This document shows positions 10,516 to 19,612 of a DNA stretch of 64,000 nt, in pieces. Position 1 is the stretch's first letter. Every line of letters begins with the position of its first letter. The DNA comes from Acidianus manzaensis (GTDB taxonomy: Archaea > Thermoproteota > Thermoprotei_A > Sulfolobales > Sulfolobaceae), in assembly GCF_002116695.1 (NCBI RefSeq), contig NZ_CP020477.1, forward strand, positions 1,227,501-1,291,500, given 5' to 3'. Both the position numbers and the translations under genes were made by a program. Under the pieces are notes generated by a model that was not told the origin of the DNA, ran no database searches, and saw only the letters and a program-made list of their open reading frames with translations.

Positions 10516-11398
10516 AGAAATAGAAAAATTATATAGAGGTTCAATTAAAGAACTATACACTCTTTATTCGAAAGCGAGCAAAGACGATATATTAAATTGG
10601 ATGAATAGTAGACCTTCCGCAGAAATGAAATTTGTAGAAGTAGAAGGAGATAAAGAAATTGTGGTCGTGATACCTACAGCAAACGCTTTTGGAGAATTTG
10701 CTTCTCATGTTAAAAAATTATATAAAGGACTCCAAATAATTTTCGTAGAAAGTAATGGACCATTATTCAATTATGCACGAAGCGTAAATGCAGGAATAAA
10801 AGAAGCTATTAAGTATAAACCTAGATGGATTGTTATATCAAACGATGATATAATAAGGATAGAAAGTATTGAGAAACTTAAAGATGAACTTTCTACTGTA
10901 TCTAATGTTGAATTAGTTATGGCATCTAAATCAGATTATCATACCTATAATGTTTTAATTATAAATCCCAAAGACTGGTTTATTAAAGGAATGAGAGCAT
11001 TTGGTAAAATTGCCAATTTAGCACCAGCAAAAGTATATGGAGAAATTCTAAAATATAGAGGAAAACTAGGGGTCAAGTATATCACAATAATTCAGAAAAT
11101 GGTACCATTCTCTAAATATATAGGAAAAGGGATAGTAACATTAAATTGTGGTAGTTTTGCCATAGTCAAGCCTAAAGAAAATTTAATGGATCCTACTTTT
11201 ATAAACTCGCATGAAGATTTACTCCTTTCTTTAAGCTACAAGCACGAGATAATTAATTTCAAACTTAAAGAGAAAAAAGGTGCTAGCTTAGGTTTCGGAG
11301 AATTAAGATTTGCTAAAATATTCGTTAATGAGATTTATTTCAATTACCTAATTGAGAAAAATAGAATCAGGCTAGACGATCTAGTTATAGGAGACTAA
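10505..11398 (+). CDS. Glycosyltransferase, probable carotenoid glucosylation
   Basis: A 297-residue GT-A-like glycosyltransferase. It has a hydrophobic first strand (IVVVIPTANA, about 52-61), an N-Y-A-R-x-V-N-A-G-I helix typical of family 2 enzymes (89-98), and a strand ending in an acidic pair (IVISNDDI, 109-116) in the place of the metal-binding DxD. There are no clear transmembrane helices. It is the last gene of the crtZ-crtI operon and starts inside crtI, so a role in glycosylating zeaxanthin is inferred. Zeaxanthin glucosides are known pigments of Sulfolobus. It is not obviously related to bacterial CrtX, which is GT1. Function is inferred from context. Confidence 0.65.
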   Translation: MNSEEIEKLYRGSIKELYTLYSKASKDDILNWMNSRPSAEMKFVEVEGDKEIVVVIPTANAFGEFASHVKKLYKGLQIIFVESNGPLFNYARSVNAGIKEAIKYKPRWIVISNDDIIRIESIEKLKDELSTVSNVELVMASKSDYHTYNVLIINPKDWFIKGMRAFGKIANLAPAKVYGEILKYRGKLGVKYITIIQKMVPFSKYIGKGIVTLNCGSFAIVKPKENLMDPTFINSHEDLLLSLSYKHEIINFKLKEKKGASLGFGELRFAKIFVNEIYFNYLIEKNRIRLDDLVIGD

Positions 11399-11521
11399 AA
11401 CTATACTAATTTGCTTTTTAATTAACAATCACTGACAGATAAAGGATGAAGACCCAATTTCTTCATTAAGTTAGTTACAAGCCAATATATCTAATATATT
11501 TGCAGGAAATAGCTTTCATTA

Positions 11522-12412
11522 CTATATTTTTACACTTTGTATAATATCTGATATTTCGTATCTACTTATAGTAATTCTTGTTAGACTAAGCTTTTTCCTA
11601 AAATATCTAGAGCCGTCAGCTACTTTAGCCTTAAATTTATCTTTTGGTAATGTCAAAAGTAACGAAACACCGCCTTCAGGCTTTCTGAAAAGATATTTCT
11701 CAAAAAATTCTGATACTTTTTTGAGTCTAGTTGAATAAATATATCTTTCAGAATCTATTACTCTTTGAAGAACGCCCATTTCGTATAGTCTTTTCACTAT
11801 ATATTGAGAAATAGTAGAAGGCTTAGACTTAGTCTTAACATTTGTAAAAGCTAATCTTATGCCAGGACCTAAAATTCTACTTAGACTACTTACATATATT
11901 ACGTTTTCATTAAAAAATGCTTTTGTTTCAGAAAAATATCCATATACATCGTCGAGTATTATCTTTACTCCTTTATTCTTTACATCTTCCAAAAATCGTT
12001 TTAACTCGTTATTTTTAATTACTACACCAGTAGGGTTATTAACTATAGAAAAATAAAAATATTTCTCGCTCAAATCCCATTTACCATCAGCTACTAAACC
12101 TTCATGAGCTACTATTTTAGGATTCTTTATTACTCCATCATGAGTAGGCTCTTCACATCCTATGGATTGTGCATTTGAAATAACGTCGTTTATAATTTCC
12201 ATCGCAGATGTAGCTAAATTGAAATCAAAATTAACACCTCTAATTTTTTGTAAATAATATATTGCATCATCTATTCCTTCTATTTTATCTTCAGTATTCA
12301 CTATAGAATAATAATCTGTTTCCTTAAGTATTTCCTTTATTTCTTGACTAGGAAAAATTTTAGGATCTGGAAAACCTCTGCTTAAATCAATATACGTAGT
12401 ATTTGACTCCAT
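11522..12412 (-). CDS. Aminotransferase-fold protein lacking the PLP lysine
   Basis: A 296-residue class I/II aminotransferase-like protein, about 100 residues shorter than usual. The landmarks are in order: NNPTG (125-129), Asp154 and Tyr157 (DDVY) that contact PLP in active enzymes, the SLS-x-x-x-GPG-I-R segment, and a late TRITIS strand with the substrate-carboxylate arginine. In [11 protein letters not shown] the Schiff-base lysine is Arg179 (codon AGA, 11876-11878). It should therefore not act as a normal transaminase, and may bind a PLP-like ligand or act as a regulatory partner. It starts 26 bp inside the 3' end of the radical SAM gene, so the two are co-expressed. The frame is intact throughout, which argues for a selected pseudoenzyme rather than a dying gene. 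Confidence 0.8.
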   Translation of the reverse strand: MESNTTYIDLSRGFPDPKIFPSQEIKEILKETDYYSIVNTEDKIEGIDDAIYYLQKIRGVNFDFNLATSAMEIINDVISNAQSIGCEEPTHDGVIKNPKIVAHEGLVADGKWDLSEKYFYFSIVNNPTGVVIKNNELKRFLEDVKNKGVKIILDDVYGYFSETKAFFNENVIYVSSLSRILGPGIRLAFTNVKTKSKPSTISQYIVKRLYEMGVLQRVIDSERYIYSTRLKKVSEFFEKYLFRKPEGGVSLLLTLPKDKFKAKVADGSRYFRKKLSLTRITISRYEISDIIQSVKI

Positions 12413-13301
12413 TAAAGACTACTTCTTTAACAGTGCTTAATATGTCATCTATACTAATATTATATACTTTACATAAATTGAGTACTTCTTCCTCAGTCAT
12501 AGGTTGAATTTTTAAGATATTGAGAATACCTTCTTTAGGAGAACTTTTATCTACGTAAAACTGTCCTCTTTCAATATAATCTATAACGTAAATCTTATTT
12601 TTATCTATATATTTGGAAAATATATTCGCAGCTTTTATAATATTTTCTGAGCTAGGAGATAAAGCCCATGATTCTGCAGGAGGCCTAGTAGGAACCATCA
12701 CGTGAACCTTATCTGGAGAAACATAACTAAGAGCTTTTCCAATATTCTCTAACTCTACATCATTATCATTAACCTTTTTTACTAGCATTACTTCTGCCCA
12801 AATTTCTCCGTTAAATTTTTCTCTAAATTTCTTTATTCCATCTATTAAGTCTTGGAATTTTATATCACGATATGGCCTATCAACTATTCTAAAAGTTCTT
12901 TCATCGCCAGCATCAATGCTTACTTTAACTACATCAGCTAGACTCATGTAGCTTCTAACATGATCAAATTTTAATCTAGCACCATTAGTAAAAACAGCCA
13001 CTTTTTTATCTTGAATTTTCTTTCCAAATTCTATTAGCTTATCTAAATCTTTATAAAGAGTAGGTTCTCCATCACCTATAAAAGTCAAATAATCATATTC
13101 ATAAATTTTAGTTGCTTCTTCTATTTCTTTCTCTATCTCAACATACGAAAAAAATTCTTGTTCTTCATTAATAAAATACGAAGTTCTACCTAATTGACAA
13201 TATACACAATTCCAATTACAATATTTTAGAGGAACTACATTTACACCTAAAGATCTACCGAATCTTCTTGAAGGAACAGGACCAAATACATACTTAAACA
13301 T
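12387..13301 (-). CDS. Radical SAM protein (COG0731-like)
   Basis: A 304-residue radical SAM enzyme. The cluster motif is CNWNCVYC (Cys28, Cys32, Cys35), preceded by the family's [14 protein letters not shown] lead. A glycine-rich SAM-binding strand ([10 protein letters not shown], about 94-103) follows, then further barrel strands. The last 50 residues look like a small helical appendage. Proteins with this N-terminus are widespread in archaea and some bacteria, and their reaction is not known to me; they are distantly related to wyosine synthase TYW1. It overlaps the downstream lysine-less aminotransferase gene, suggesting a shared process. Confidence 0.85.
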   Translation of the reverse strand: MFKYVFGPVPSRRFGRSLGVNVVPLKYCNWNCVYCQLGRTSYFINEEQEFFSYVEIEKEIEEATKIYEYDYLTFIGDGEPTLYKDLDKLIEFGKKIQDKKVAVFTNGARLKFDHVRSYMSLADVVKVSIDAGDERTFRIVDRPYRDIKFQDLIDGIKKFREKFNGEIWAEVMLVKKVNDNDVELENIGKALSYVSPDKVHVMVPTRPPAESWALSPSSENIIKAANIFSKYIDKNKIYVIDYIERGQFYVDKSSPKEGILNILKIQPMTEEEVLNLCKVYNISIDDILSTVKEVVFNGVKYYVY

Positions 13302-13492
13302 AAGTAAATAATATAAAATTCAATATAATAAGCGTTTCATTAAAATAATCTATTAACTTACTAGGAAAGACTTATTTTTCTTATTAAAAAAGTAATCTAA
13401 TACTAGATTTAATTCTTTGATTTAGTAAAAATATCAATAAAAACTAAATATTCTTTAAACTTTAATTGTATATTTAAGGATAGGAGAAAAAC

Positions 13493-14059
13493 TTACTTTA
13501 CGTTTATAATTGGTTCTTTTAACCTTGGTGTTATTAATTCTAACAATTTTTCTTGTTTATCTTTACCTACGTTCTGTATTGCTCCTTGTGTAGAAATTGT
13601 AAAACCCAGCTGTTTCATTTCGTGAAATGTTATGCAGTTCTTTAGTAGATAATATATTTCTCTAAATAATAGATCTTCTTTTTTGGCTTTTTCTGGAAAC
13701 TTTATTTTAGAAATTTTAGCATAATCTCCAAACCACCACATTTCGCCAAATACTATTCTTAAAGGCCTAAGGTCTTTTGGTTCATAAAACGATTCTTCAT
13801 CTATTCCTAACTTTTTCTCTTTTATCACTCCCACACCTATAATTCCTGTTTCCACATTCATTTGCATATGTTCCGGCTTCATTGAATGAAAAATGAAAAT
13901 ATCTCCTTGCTGAATTTTTTCCCATTCCTTTTTTAGTCTATCTTTTTCTCTGAATCCCCAGTCCATAGAAGTAAAAGCTTTTAGCCAATCCTCTGGTGGT
14001 CCAGTAAGTTTTTTGAAGCCTTTTCTTTTCATGCTTTCTAATAGTTCTTCAGAATTCAT
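13493..14059 (-). CDS. EVE/PUA-like domain protein, function unknown
   Basis: A 188-residue protein if started at the ATG at 14059 ([10 protein letters not shown]). An upstream in-frame ATG at 14104 would add 15 hydrophobic residues of no obvious use. The middle has the feel of an EVE/PUA-type beta barrel: a [10 protein letters not shown] strand (about 65-74) followed by a GIIGVGVI strand, a long acidic loop and a helical end. EVE domains bind modified bases in DNA or RNA. I see no catalytic motif. It lies between the radical SAM gene and the class III aminotransferase-like gene on the same strand, but with gaps of more than 100 bp on each side, so operon membership is uncertain. The fold assignment is tentative. 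Confidence 0.45.
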   Translation of the reverse strand: MNSEELLESMKRKGFKKLTGPPEDWLKAFTSMDWGFREKDRLKKEWEKIQQGDIFIFHSMKPEHMQMNVETGIIGVGVIKEKKLGIDEESFYEPKDLRPLRIVFGEMWWFGDYAKISKIKFPEKAKKEDLLFREIYYLLKNCITFHEMKQLGFTISTQGAIQNVGKDKQEKLLELITPRLKEPIINVK

Positions 14060-14166
14060 ACGGATAGAAAAGTTCAGAAGAAAAATAAGATTATTTTGTA
14101 ACAATAGAATCGAATATCTTCTTTTCTCACTTAATATTAGTTCTGTTTACTATAAAAAACACAAAT

Positions 14167-15285
14167 TTAATTGCTTTTTTCAAGCTCTTTCATTTTTCTT
14201 ATTACTTCTATTGCTACATCAATATGCTTTTGTATATCGCTATCTTTATGAGCTGCAGAAATTGTCCACTGTTCATCGTAATCCATCATTGGAATTATTC
14301 CTTTTTCTAACATTTGATCAAAATAATACCTCCATTTCTTTATATCAACTTCAAGAAATTCTGAGTAATTCCTGGGTTTTCTATTTAAGAAGTATATTGA
14401 TGAACTAATACCAAATGATGATAATGACACATCAATTCTTGAGTCTTCAATTAAGTCTTTGTAAGCCTTAGTTAATTTTTCGTTCAATAGTTCCATTGTA
14501 TGCATTGTATTTTTAGTTAAAATTCTCTTTAAAACAATTTCTAACGCTTTTACTGAAATTGGAATTGCTAACCTATAAGTCTCGTTTGATTTCATGATTT
14601 CTTTCTTTCCTGCAACTATTCCTATAGGAAAACCTCCTGCTATTTGTCTACCGAATATCTTTAGATCTGGTTCGAATTTCAAAATAGATGAAGCTCCAGA
14701 ATACGTTTTCCCTCCTGTTTTAGTTTCATCAAAAATAATTGGAATATTATTTTCTCTTGAAATTTCAAATAATCTAGAAAGAAATTCGTCTTCAGGATAA
14801 ATTATTCCCATACTCATTGCTACTGGTTCTATTAATATCGCACCAACTTTTTCATCAATATTTCCTAGTTCTTCCGCATTATTCCATTCTAAAACTAGTG
14901 TTTGAAAATCTGAAGAAGAATTTGGAAATATTGTACTATTTCCCTTAAATTTTACTATTATTTTTTTACCTGAAAATTTAGTTGCTAGTGATATTGCATA
15001 AAGTAAAGCATCGTTTTCGGACATTAGAAACTTAACTTTCTCTACATTATATCGTTCTTTAACTATCTTTTCTGCTTCTGGTTTCTCAAAATTTTGTATC
15101 TCTAAAACTTCATCTACTAAGAGAGGATTTCCATATCCTATTTCCACGTTACCGTAACACATATCAAAATCTATGTATTTATTTCCCTCAGCATCCCATA
15201 CTTTGCTTCCTTTTCCCTTCTTCAGGAAACGAAGATTAGTAGTATTTAAGGATTCTTCATAAAACGGGTCTTCGACACTCTCCAT
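14167..15285 (-). CDS. Class III aminotransferase-fold protein lacking the PLP lysine
   Basis: A 372-residue relative of glutamate-1-semialdehyde aminomutase and class III aminotransferases. The N-terminal [17 protein letters not shown] block, FDETKTG (185-191, with the Asp that contacts the PLP pyridine nitrogen) and the F-G-x-x-I-x-GG-F-P-I-G segment are all recognisable. In that segment the PLP lysine is replaced: [10 protein letters not shown] has Arg213 (codon AGA at 14647-14649). Other cofactor contacts are also lost. The SGTEA phosphate-binding turn reads SENDA (89-93) and the GxYHG motif reads GNSTI. It is unlikely to be HemL itself. The open frame is intact. A palindrome sits in its promoter. 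It is the second lysine-less PLP-fold protein within 3 kb. Confidence 0.8.
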   Translation of the reverse strand: MESVEDPFYEESLNTTNLRFLKKGKGSKVWDAEGNKYIDFDMCYGNVEIGYGNPLLVDEVLEIQNFEKPEAEKIVKERYNVEKVKFLMSENDALLYAISLATKFSGKKIIVKFKGNSTIFPNSSSDFQTLVLEWNNAEELGNIDEKVGAILIEPVAMSMGIIYPEDEFLSRLFEISRENNIPIIFDETKTGGKTYSGASSILKFEPDLKIFGRQIAGGFPIGIVAGKKEIMKSNETYRLAIPISVKALEIVLKRILTKNTMHTMELLNEKLTKAYKDLIEDSRIDVSLSSFGISSSIYFLNRKPRNYSEFLEVDIKKWRYYFDQMLEKGIIPMMDYDEQWTISAAHKDSDIQKHIDVAIEVIRKMKELEKSN

Positions 15286-15305
15286 TATTTCACCGCAAAC
15301 TTAGA

Positions 15306-15321
15306 GCCAATAAAAATTGGC
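15306..15321. promoter_or_regulatory. Palindrome over the promoter of the class III-like gene
   Basis: Perfect inverted repeat GCCAAT-AAAA-ATTGGC, 21 bp before the ATG at 15285. The minus-strand reading includes a TTTTTATT stretch that could be the TATA box, so a bound regulator would block TBP. It is a candidate operator, not proven. Confidence 0.4.
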
Positions 15322-15502
15322 CGTTTAGATTTATGCATAAAACCCACTTAATATGTTTAATAGGATTACTATATAATATATTTTTCGCAGTAAATTTTAC
15401 ATATTTTTTATTCTTATCCGCTGTAACTTTAAATTTTTTTAGAGAAATATGAGCTAGAATTATATGATATGTCGAAAAATGTATAAATTTTTGTAAAGTC
15501 TC

Positions 15503-17239
15503 TTATACATTATTACTTTTAATATTCTTAGACTCTCTTTCATATGCATCAAAAACTGAGTCTATAGTAACTATTCCTATTAATTTATTATTTTCTACCA
15601 CTGGTATCCATCTTGCTTTATTTCTACTCATAATTTCTAACGCATGCTCTAGTGAAGATGTAGTAGATACGTATGGGGAACCAAAAGTGATATATTTAAA
15701 CACTGTATCTGATGATTTTTGATTTTCTATATCTCTAAGATAAACTATACCAATAAAGGTATTATTTGAGTCTACTACAGGTAAACTGTTCAACTGGTTT
15801 TCAGTCATTACTCTAATTGCGTTTCCAACATTATCATGTAAATAAATTTTAATATCATCGATTTTACAGTCTGCGATCTTTAATTTCTCCATAACTGGAA
15901 CTTCATATTCAGATTTATGCACTGGAGATTCTTTTCTTGTATTGTACTGTGCTGGATATAAGGAATATTTTCCAGAAATAACGTAAGCTATTGCAACAGC
16001 TACCATTTCACCGGGAAGTAATTGAAGGGAGTTAGTCATTTCTGTTACTATAATCATTACTGAAACTGGAGCTTTTGCTGGAGCTCCAAACATTGTTAAT
16101 ATTCCTATAATTACAAATGGAGCTACTACTGGCACTATTGCTGGAAATAAAATATGAAATACTTCTCCTACAGCTGCTCCTACAAGACCACCTACTTCAA
16201 AAGCCGGTGCTTCAATTCCTCCGCTTCCGCCTGAACCTATACTTAACGAGGATGAAAGGATCTTAGCAATTGACATAATTATAAGAAATAATATTAAAGA
16301 TATACCGTAAGTATTTATTAATTTAAAATCGCCTTGTTCTAATACATAGTCCCATCCATAACCCGTTCCTATTAGTTCTGGAAAAAATATCATCAAACCT
16401 CCAGCTATTAATCCACCTATTGCAGGTTTTATAAATTTAGGTATTTTAAGTTTTTTAAAAAATAATGTTATGGAAGAATAAATTTTAACGAATAAAATTG
16501 ATAATAACCCAATTATTGCTCCTAATATGGCATAAAAGGGTAAACGTAAGGGAGAGAATGAGTAAGGATATATGCCAAAAATTGGCTGAAATCCTACGTA
16601 AAGTCCGTAAATTGAATAAGAAGTAGCTGAAGCTATCATAGAAGGTAAAATAACTTCAGGTTCAAAGTCTCTTTTATAAAGTATTTCAGCTGATAGTAAG
16701 GCTCCTCCTATTGGTGCTTTAAATATTGCTGCTACTCCACTTCCTATTCCTATGCTTATTGCTTTTCTAATATCTTCCGGCGTTAAATGAAATATTTCTG
16801 ATAATGAAGATGCTATCGAAGCTCCTATTAGTCCCATAGGGCCTAAATCTCCTGCGCTACCACCGCTTCCCAAAAGCACTGTGGAAGATAAAAGTTCTAC
16901 TAAAGAGATTCTTTTTCGCATTTTTCCTACGTTATGATAAGCGTAAATTGCGTAGTCTATACCTCCTCCTGCTGCTTCTGGTGCTATTTTATATACTAAT
17001 ATACCAGAAATTAATCCTCCTAATCCTACTATTAATGGAAGGAAAATATTGATTTTATACGAAAATTCTGGACGTAAAGGCTCAGGTAAAAATAAATGTA
17101 AAATATCAATAAGAAATAAATCTTTAAAAAATTCTAAAAGTAAAGTAACAATTATAGTAAAAACACCAATCCCAATACCTATGATAAATCCCATGATTAT
17201 CCATTTCTCGAACTCTGGCAAAGAACGAAAATTAAACAT
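15503..17239 (-). CDS. ClC-family chloride channel with CBS pair
   Basis: Membrane chloride channel or transporter of about 578 residues. The ClC core occupies the first ~430 residues with the GSGGS selectivity loop, the APIGG/AE block and GSGSGGIEAPAFEVGG. A C-terminal pair of CBS domains (the last ~130 residues) probably senses nucleotides. I start it at the ATG at 17239; an in-frame TTG at 17287 would add 16 residues. In the conserved GREGP motif the gating glutamate is a leucine (GDLGP, codon at 16844-16846), while the AE-I-L segment with the inner glutamate is kept. ClC proteins without the gating glutamate, such as ClC-K, behave as channels rather than proton exchangers, so passive chloride flow is inferred. 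Confidence 0.92.
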   Translation of the reverse strand: MFNFRSLPEFEKWIIMGFIIGIGIGVFTIIVTLLLEFFKDLFLIDILHLFLPEPLRPEFSYKINIFLPLIVGLGGLISGILVYKIAPEAAGGGIDYAIYAYHNVGKMRKRISLVELLSSTVLLGSGGSAGDLGPMGLIGASIASSLSEIFHLTPEDIRKAISIGIGSGVAAIFKAPIGGALLSAEILYKRDFEPEVILPSMIASATSYSIYGLYVGFQPIFGIYPYSFSPLRLPFYAILGAIIGLLSILFVKIYSSITLFFKKLKIPKFIKPAIGGLIAGGLMIFFPELIGTGYGWDYVLEQGDFKLINTYGISLILFLIIMSIAKILSSSLSIGSGGSGGIEAPAFEVGGLVGAAVGEVFHILFPAIVPVVAPFVIIGILTMFGAPAKAPVSVMIIVTEMTNSLQLLPGEMVAVAIAYVISGKYSLYPAQYNTRKESPVHKSEYEVPVMEKLKIADCKIDDIKIYLHDNVGNAIRVMTENQLNSLPVVDSNNTFIGIVYLRDIENQKSSDTVFKYITFGSPYVSTTSSLEHALEIMSRNKARWIPVVENNKLIGIVTIDSVFDAYERESKNIKSNNV

Positions 17240-17490
17240 AGTATAGTATATGTTAATTGGCAAATTAAATATATTTTTAATAGACAAAAGTCATCGAGTA
17301 ACGTGTCCTAGCTTTTTGGAAATACTTTTTAATTTAGAGAATAAAGTTCTATTCCGTTAACTCGTAAATTTACGATAACTTCCAATTAGCAAAAAACATT
17401 GAAAATTAGTATTTCGCTTTATTCTTATTAAAGAATTAATTTTAATATCAATAATCAGATATATACGTTATCTCTATATTAAATATGCCT

Positions 17491-18174
17491 TTAATTAGTC
17501 GTTGCACTTGTTTCTCCTTGTCCTAAAATATCTGAATAGTATAGTGTTGCAGAAATATGTGTTGCGTTAATAATAGTTATTGAGTTATAGTACCCTTGAT
17601 TTGGAAGATACCAAGAGTATATATAGATAGTATTCATGCTTTCTTTAGTTATATTATTTACCTTATATTGATAAGTTATTACAATATATCTAAAGTATTC
17701 TGGTATATTACCCTCATTATATGCATTAATAAATAAAGTATTATTATCTTTATAGTATATTGATAGTGAAATATCTACGTTTATTTGTTGCAAATTGGAT
17801 ATACCAACAATGTAATTGTTATATCCTCCATAATAAACATATAGTAAGGTTGTTTTTGCTTCTTCTGGTATTTCACCTAAATTCCAATAAAATCCTTTTA
17901 CTTGTTTATTTATAGGAAATAATAATGTTCCATTAACATTTGTTATATTTTCTAATAATACATTTACTGAAGAATTTACAGTGAAATAAAGATAGTATCT
18001 ATTATTATAGCAGAGAAGTTCTGGATGATATTTAACGCTTAATAATGTCATTTCTTCTTCTAATTCTCTCGAACTATTATATGCGTCATTATAAAAGAAA
18101 GAATACAAAGAATATATTATAAATATCCCAATAATAGCTAAAGCGAACATAGCTACAGCTAATTGACCTAGCAT
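17491..18174 (-). CDS. Membrane-anchored extracellular protein
   Basis: A 227-residue protein started at the ATG at 18174; a TTG 16 codons upstream is less likely. One N-terminal membrane helix (about residues 2-26) precedes an extracellular beta-rich domain full of Asn, Tyr, Ser and Thr with several N-x-S/T sequons. The layout recalls archaeal type IV pilin-like or S-layer-associated proteins, but I see no convincing class III signal peptidase site (K/R-G before the helix). No family recognised. The neighbours are a ClC channel and a glycosyltransferase, both apparently transcribed separately. Confidence 0.6.
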   Translation of the reverse strand: MLGQLAVAMFALAIIGIFIIYSLYSFFYNDAYNSSRELEEEMTLLSVKYHPELLCYNNRYYLYFTVNSSVNVLLENITNVNGTLLFPINKQVKGFYWNLGEIPEEAKTTLLYVYYGGYNNYIVGISNLQQINVDISLSIYYKDNNTLFINAYNEGNIPEYFRYIVITYQYKVNNITKESMNTIYIYSWYLPNQGYYNSITIINATHISATLYYSDILGQGETSATTN

Positions 18175-18353
18175 AACAATTAAGATTTTTAAAAATAAGA
18201 GATGAATGAAAATATTAAACAATTTTTATATAAGGACGTTCCAATTAGATTTTATTCTCTAAAGTAATTTTATTTAGTATAATATCTAAATTCCTTTTCT
18301 TTACTGATATTAATTTAAGAAAAACTAATTGAATCTCATAAAGTAAGAGAAAG

Positions 18354-19427
18354 TTAATCCTCTACTCCAATAATCTCTTTTAATTTTTGTGTATGATTTT
18401 GCCATGATAATTCCTTTCCTGTATTCCAAGCATTTTTAGATAGTTCATGTGCATTTTCTAAAATTTCATTTATCCTATCTGTTGCGTCATCTATATTTAT
18501 ATCAAAATTGTTACTCTTTATTACGTAACCATTATATCCGTCTTTTATTAATTCCTTACCTCCTAATCCGTCATTTACTAATATTGGAACACCATAACCT
18601 AATGCCTCTATTATTCCCATTCCAGGACCTCTTTCATTAAAACCAAACCTAACTAAAGCAGAAGCTTTAGAATAAAGCCTAATTAGCTCTTCTTCTGGAA
18701 TTTTTCCTGTTACTGTTACATATTTTCCATATTTTTGTAAAAAAGTATCCAAAGTATCTTTTCTAGCCCAATTCCCTGCAATTATCATTTTGCCTTTTAT
18801 TCTTTTGCCCAATTCGCCGTACAATTCTGGTCTTCTGCCAGAATCCCAAGTAGATACAGCTAAAACAATTTTTTCTCTTTCATTGCTTATTTTTTCTGCT
18901 GGATAGCAACCTGGATAAATTACTTCGGATTTAATTCCAAATGATGAAAGAACTTCTTTATTCCAAAAAGAATTAGTTATGACTAGTTTAGCATTACTTA
19001 AAACTAATTTCTCCATTTTTTTAGGAAAATACATTTTTACCCCACTAGATGGTAGTGACGTTTCGTGCAAATATACTGCATAATCTTCTCCATACCTTTT
19101 CTTCCTTAGATAGCCTGTTATTCCGGCAAATTGATCATGAAATAACGCATATCCTTTAATGATACTACTTGCTTTTATTATTAAGTCAAGATCAACAGTA
19201 GCATCTTTCCCTCTTTGTCCTGCGTAAAGCGAAGTAATTTTTTCGAATAATGGAGTAAAGAAGCCTTTGCTTCCTCTTCCACGCAAAATTTCATATTTTA
19301 CGTTATTTAAGTTATAATTTCCTCCTGCGTCTCTATAAATATAAAGTTTCCACCCTGTAAGCCTAGCTTCTTCTACTGCAATTTTAGGTACAGCACTATT
19401 CCATAATAACCTTACTGCAATATTCAT
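18354..19427 (-). CDS. Glycosyltransferase family 4
   Basis: A 357-residue GT-B glycosyltransferase that moves a sugar from a nucleotide donor. The C-terminal donor-binding half carries the E-x7-E signature ([18 protein letters not shown]) and the AVSTW and AGNWARKD strands before it. The N-terminal acceptor half has HDQFAG and YLHETSLP. No membrane helix, so it is cytosolic or peripheral. The substrate cannot be read from the sequence. Likely roles are N-glycan or polysaccharide building, given the many glycoproteins nearby. Stands alone. Confidence 0.88.
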   Translation of the reverse strand: MNIAVRLLWNSAVPKIAVEEARLTGWKLYIYRDAGGNYNLNNVKYEILRGRGSKGFFTPLFEKITSLYAGQRGKDATVDLDLIIKASSIIKGYALFHDQFAGITGYLRKKRYGEDYAVYLHETSLPSSGVKMYFPKKMEKLVLSNAKLVITNSFWNKEVLSSFGIKSEVIYPGCYPAEKISNEREKIVLAVSTWDSGRRPELYGELGKRIKGKMIIAGNWARKDTLDTFLQKYGKYVTVTGKIPEEELIRLYSKASALVRFGFNERGPGMGIIEALGYGVPILVNDGLGGKELIKDGYNGYVIKSNNFDINIDDATDRINEILENAHELSKNAWNTGKELSWQNHTQKLKEIIGVED

Positions 19428-19612
19428 TAGTTAAAAAAACGTAAAGTAGATTTTAAACTTAAAGAATTAGGACTAGTAAATAAGTTAGAAAAATTGAGCT
19501 GTTAGAATATAGTTCTAATGTTTTGGATTTAGACTAAGGATAAAGTATTCTTACTCCTCTTTAAGTTAGCTAAAGAAACAGCTATTTTTTAACAAAAAAT
19601 ATAAAAAGAAAT

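Noticed and set aside
11425..11460. Possible C/D box RNA (CTGA followed by GGATGAAG)
   Set aside because: No upstream C box and no downstream D box; probably chance in the intergenic gap.
14013..14408. 131-codon rightward frame across the class III-like gene and its gap
   Set aside because: Antisense to two well-supported genes, with Phe/Leu-rich low-complexity translation.
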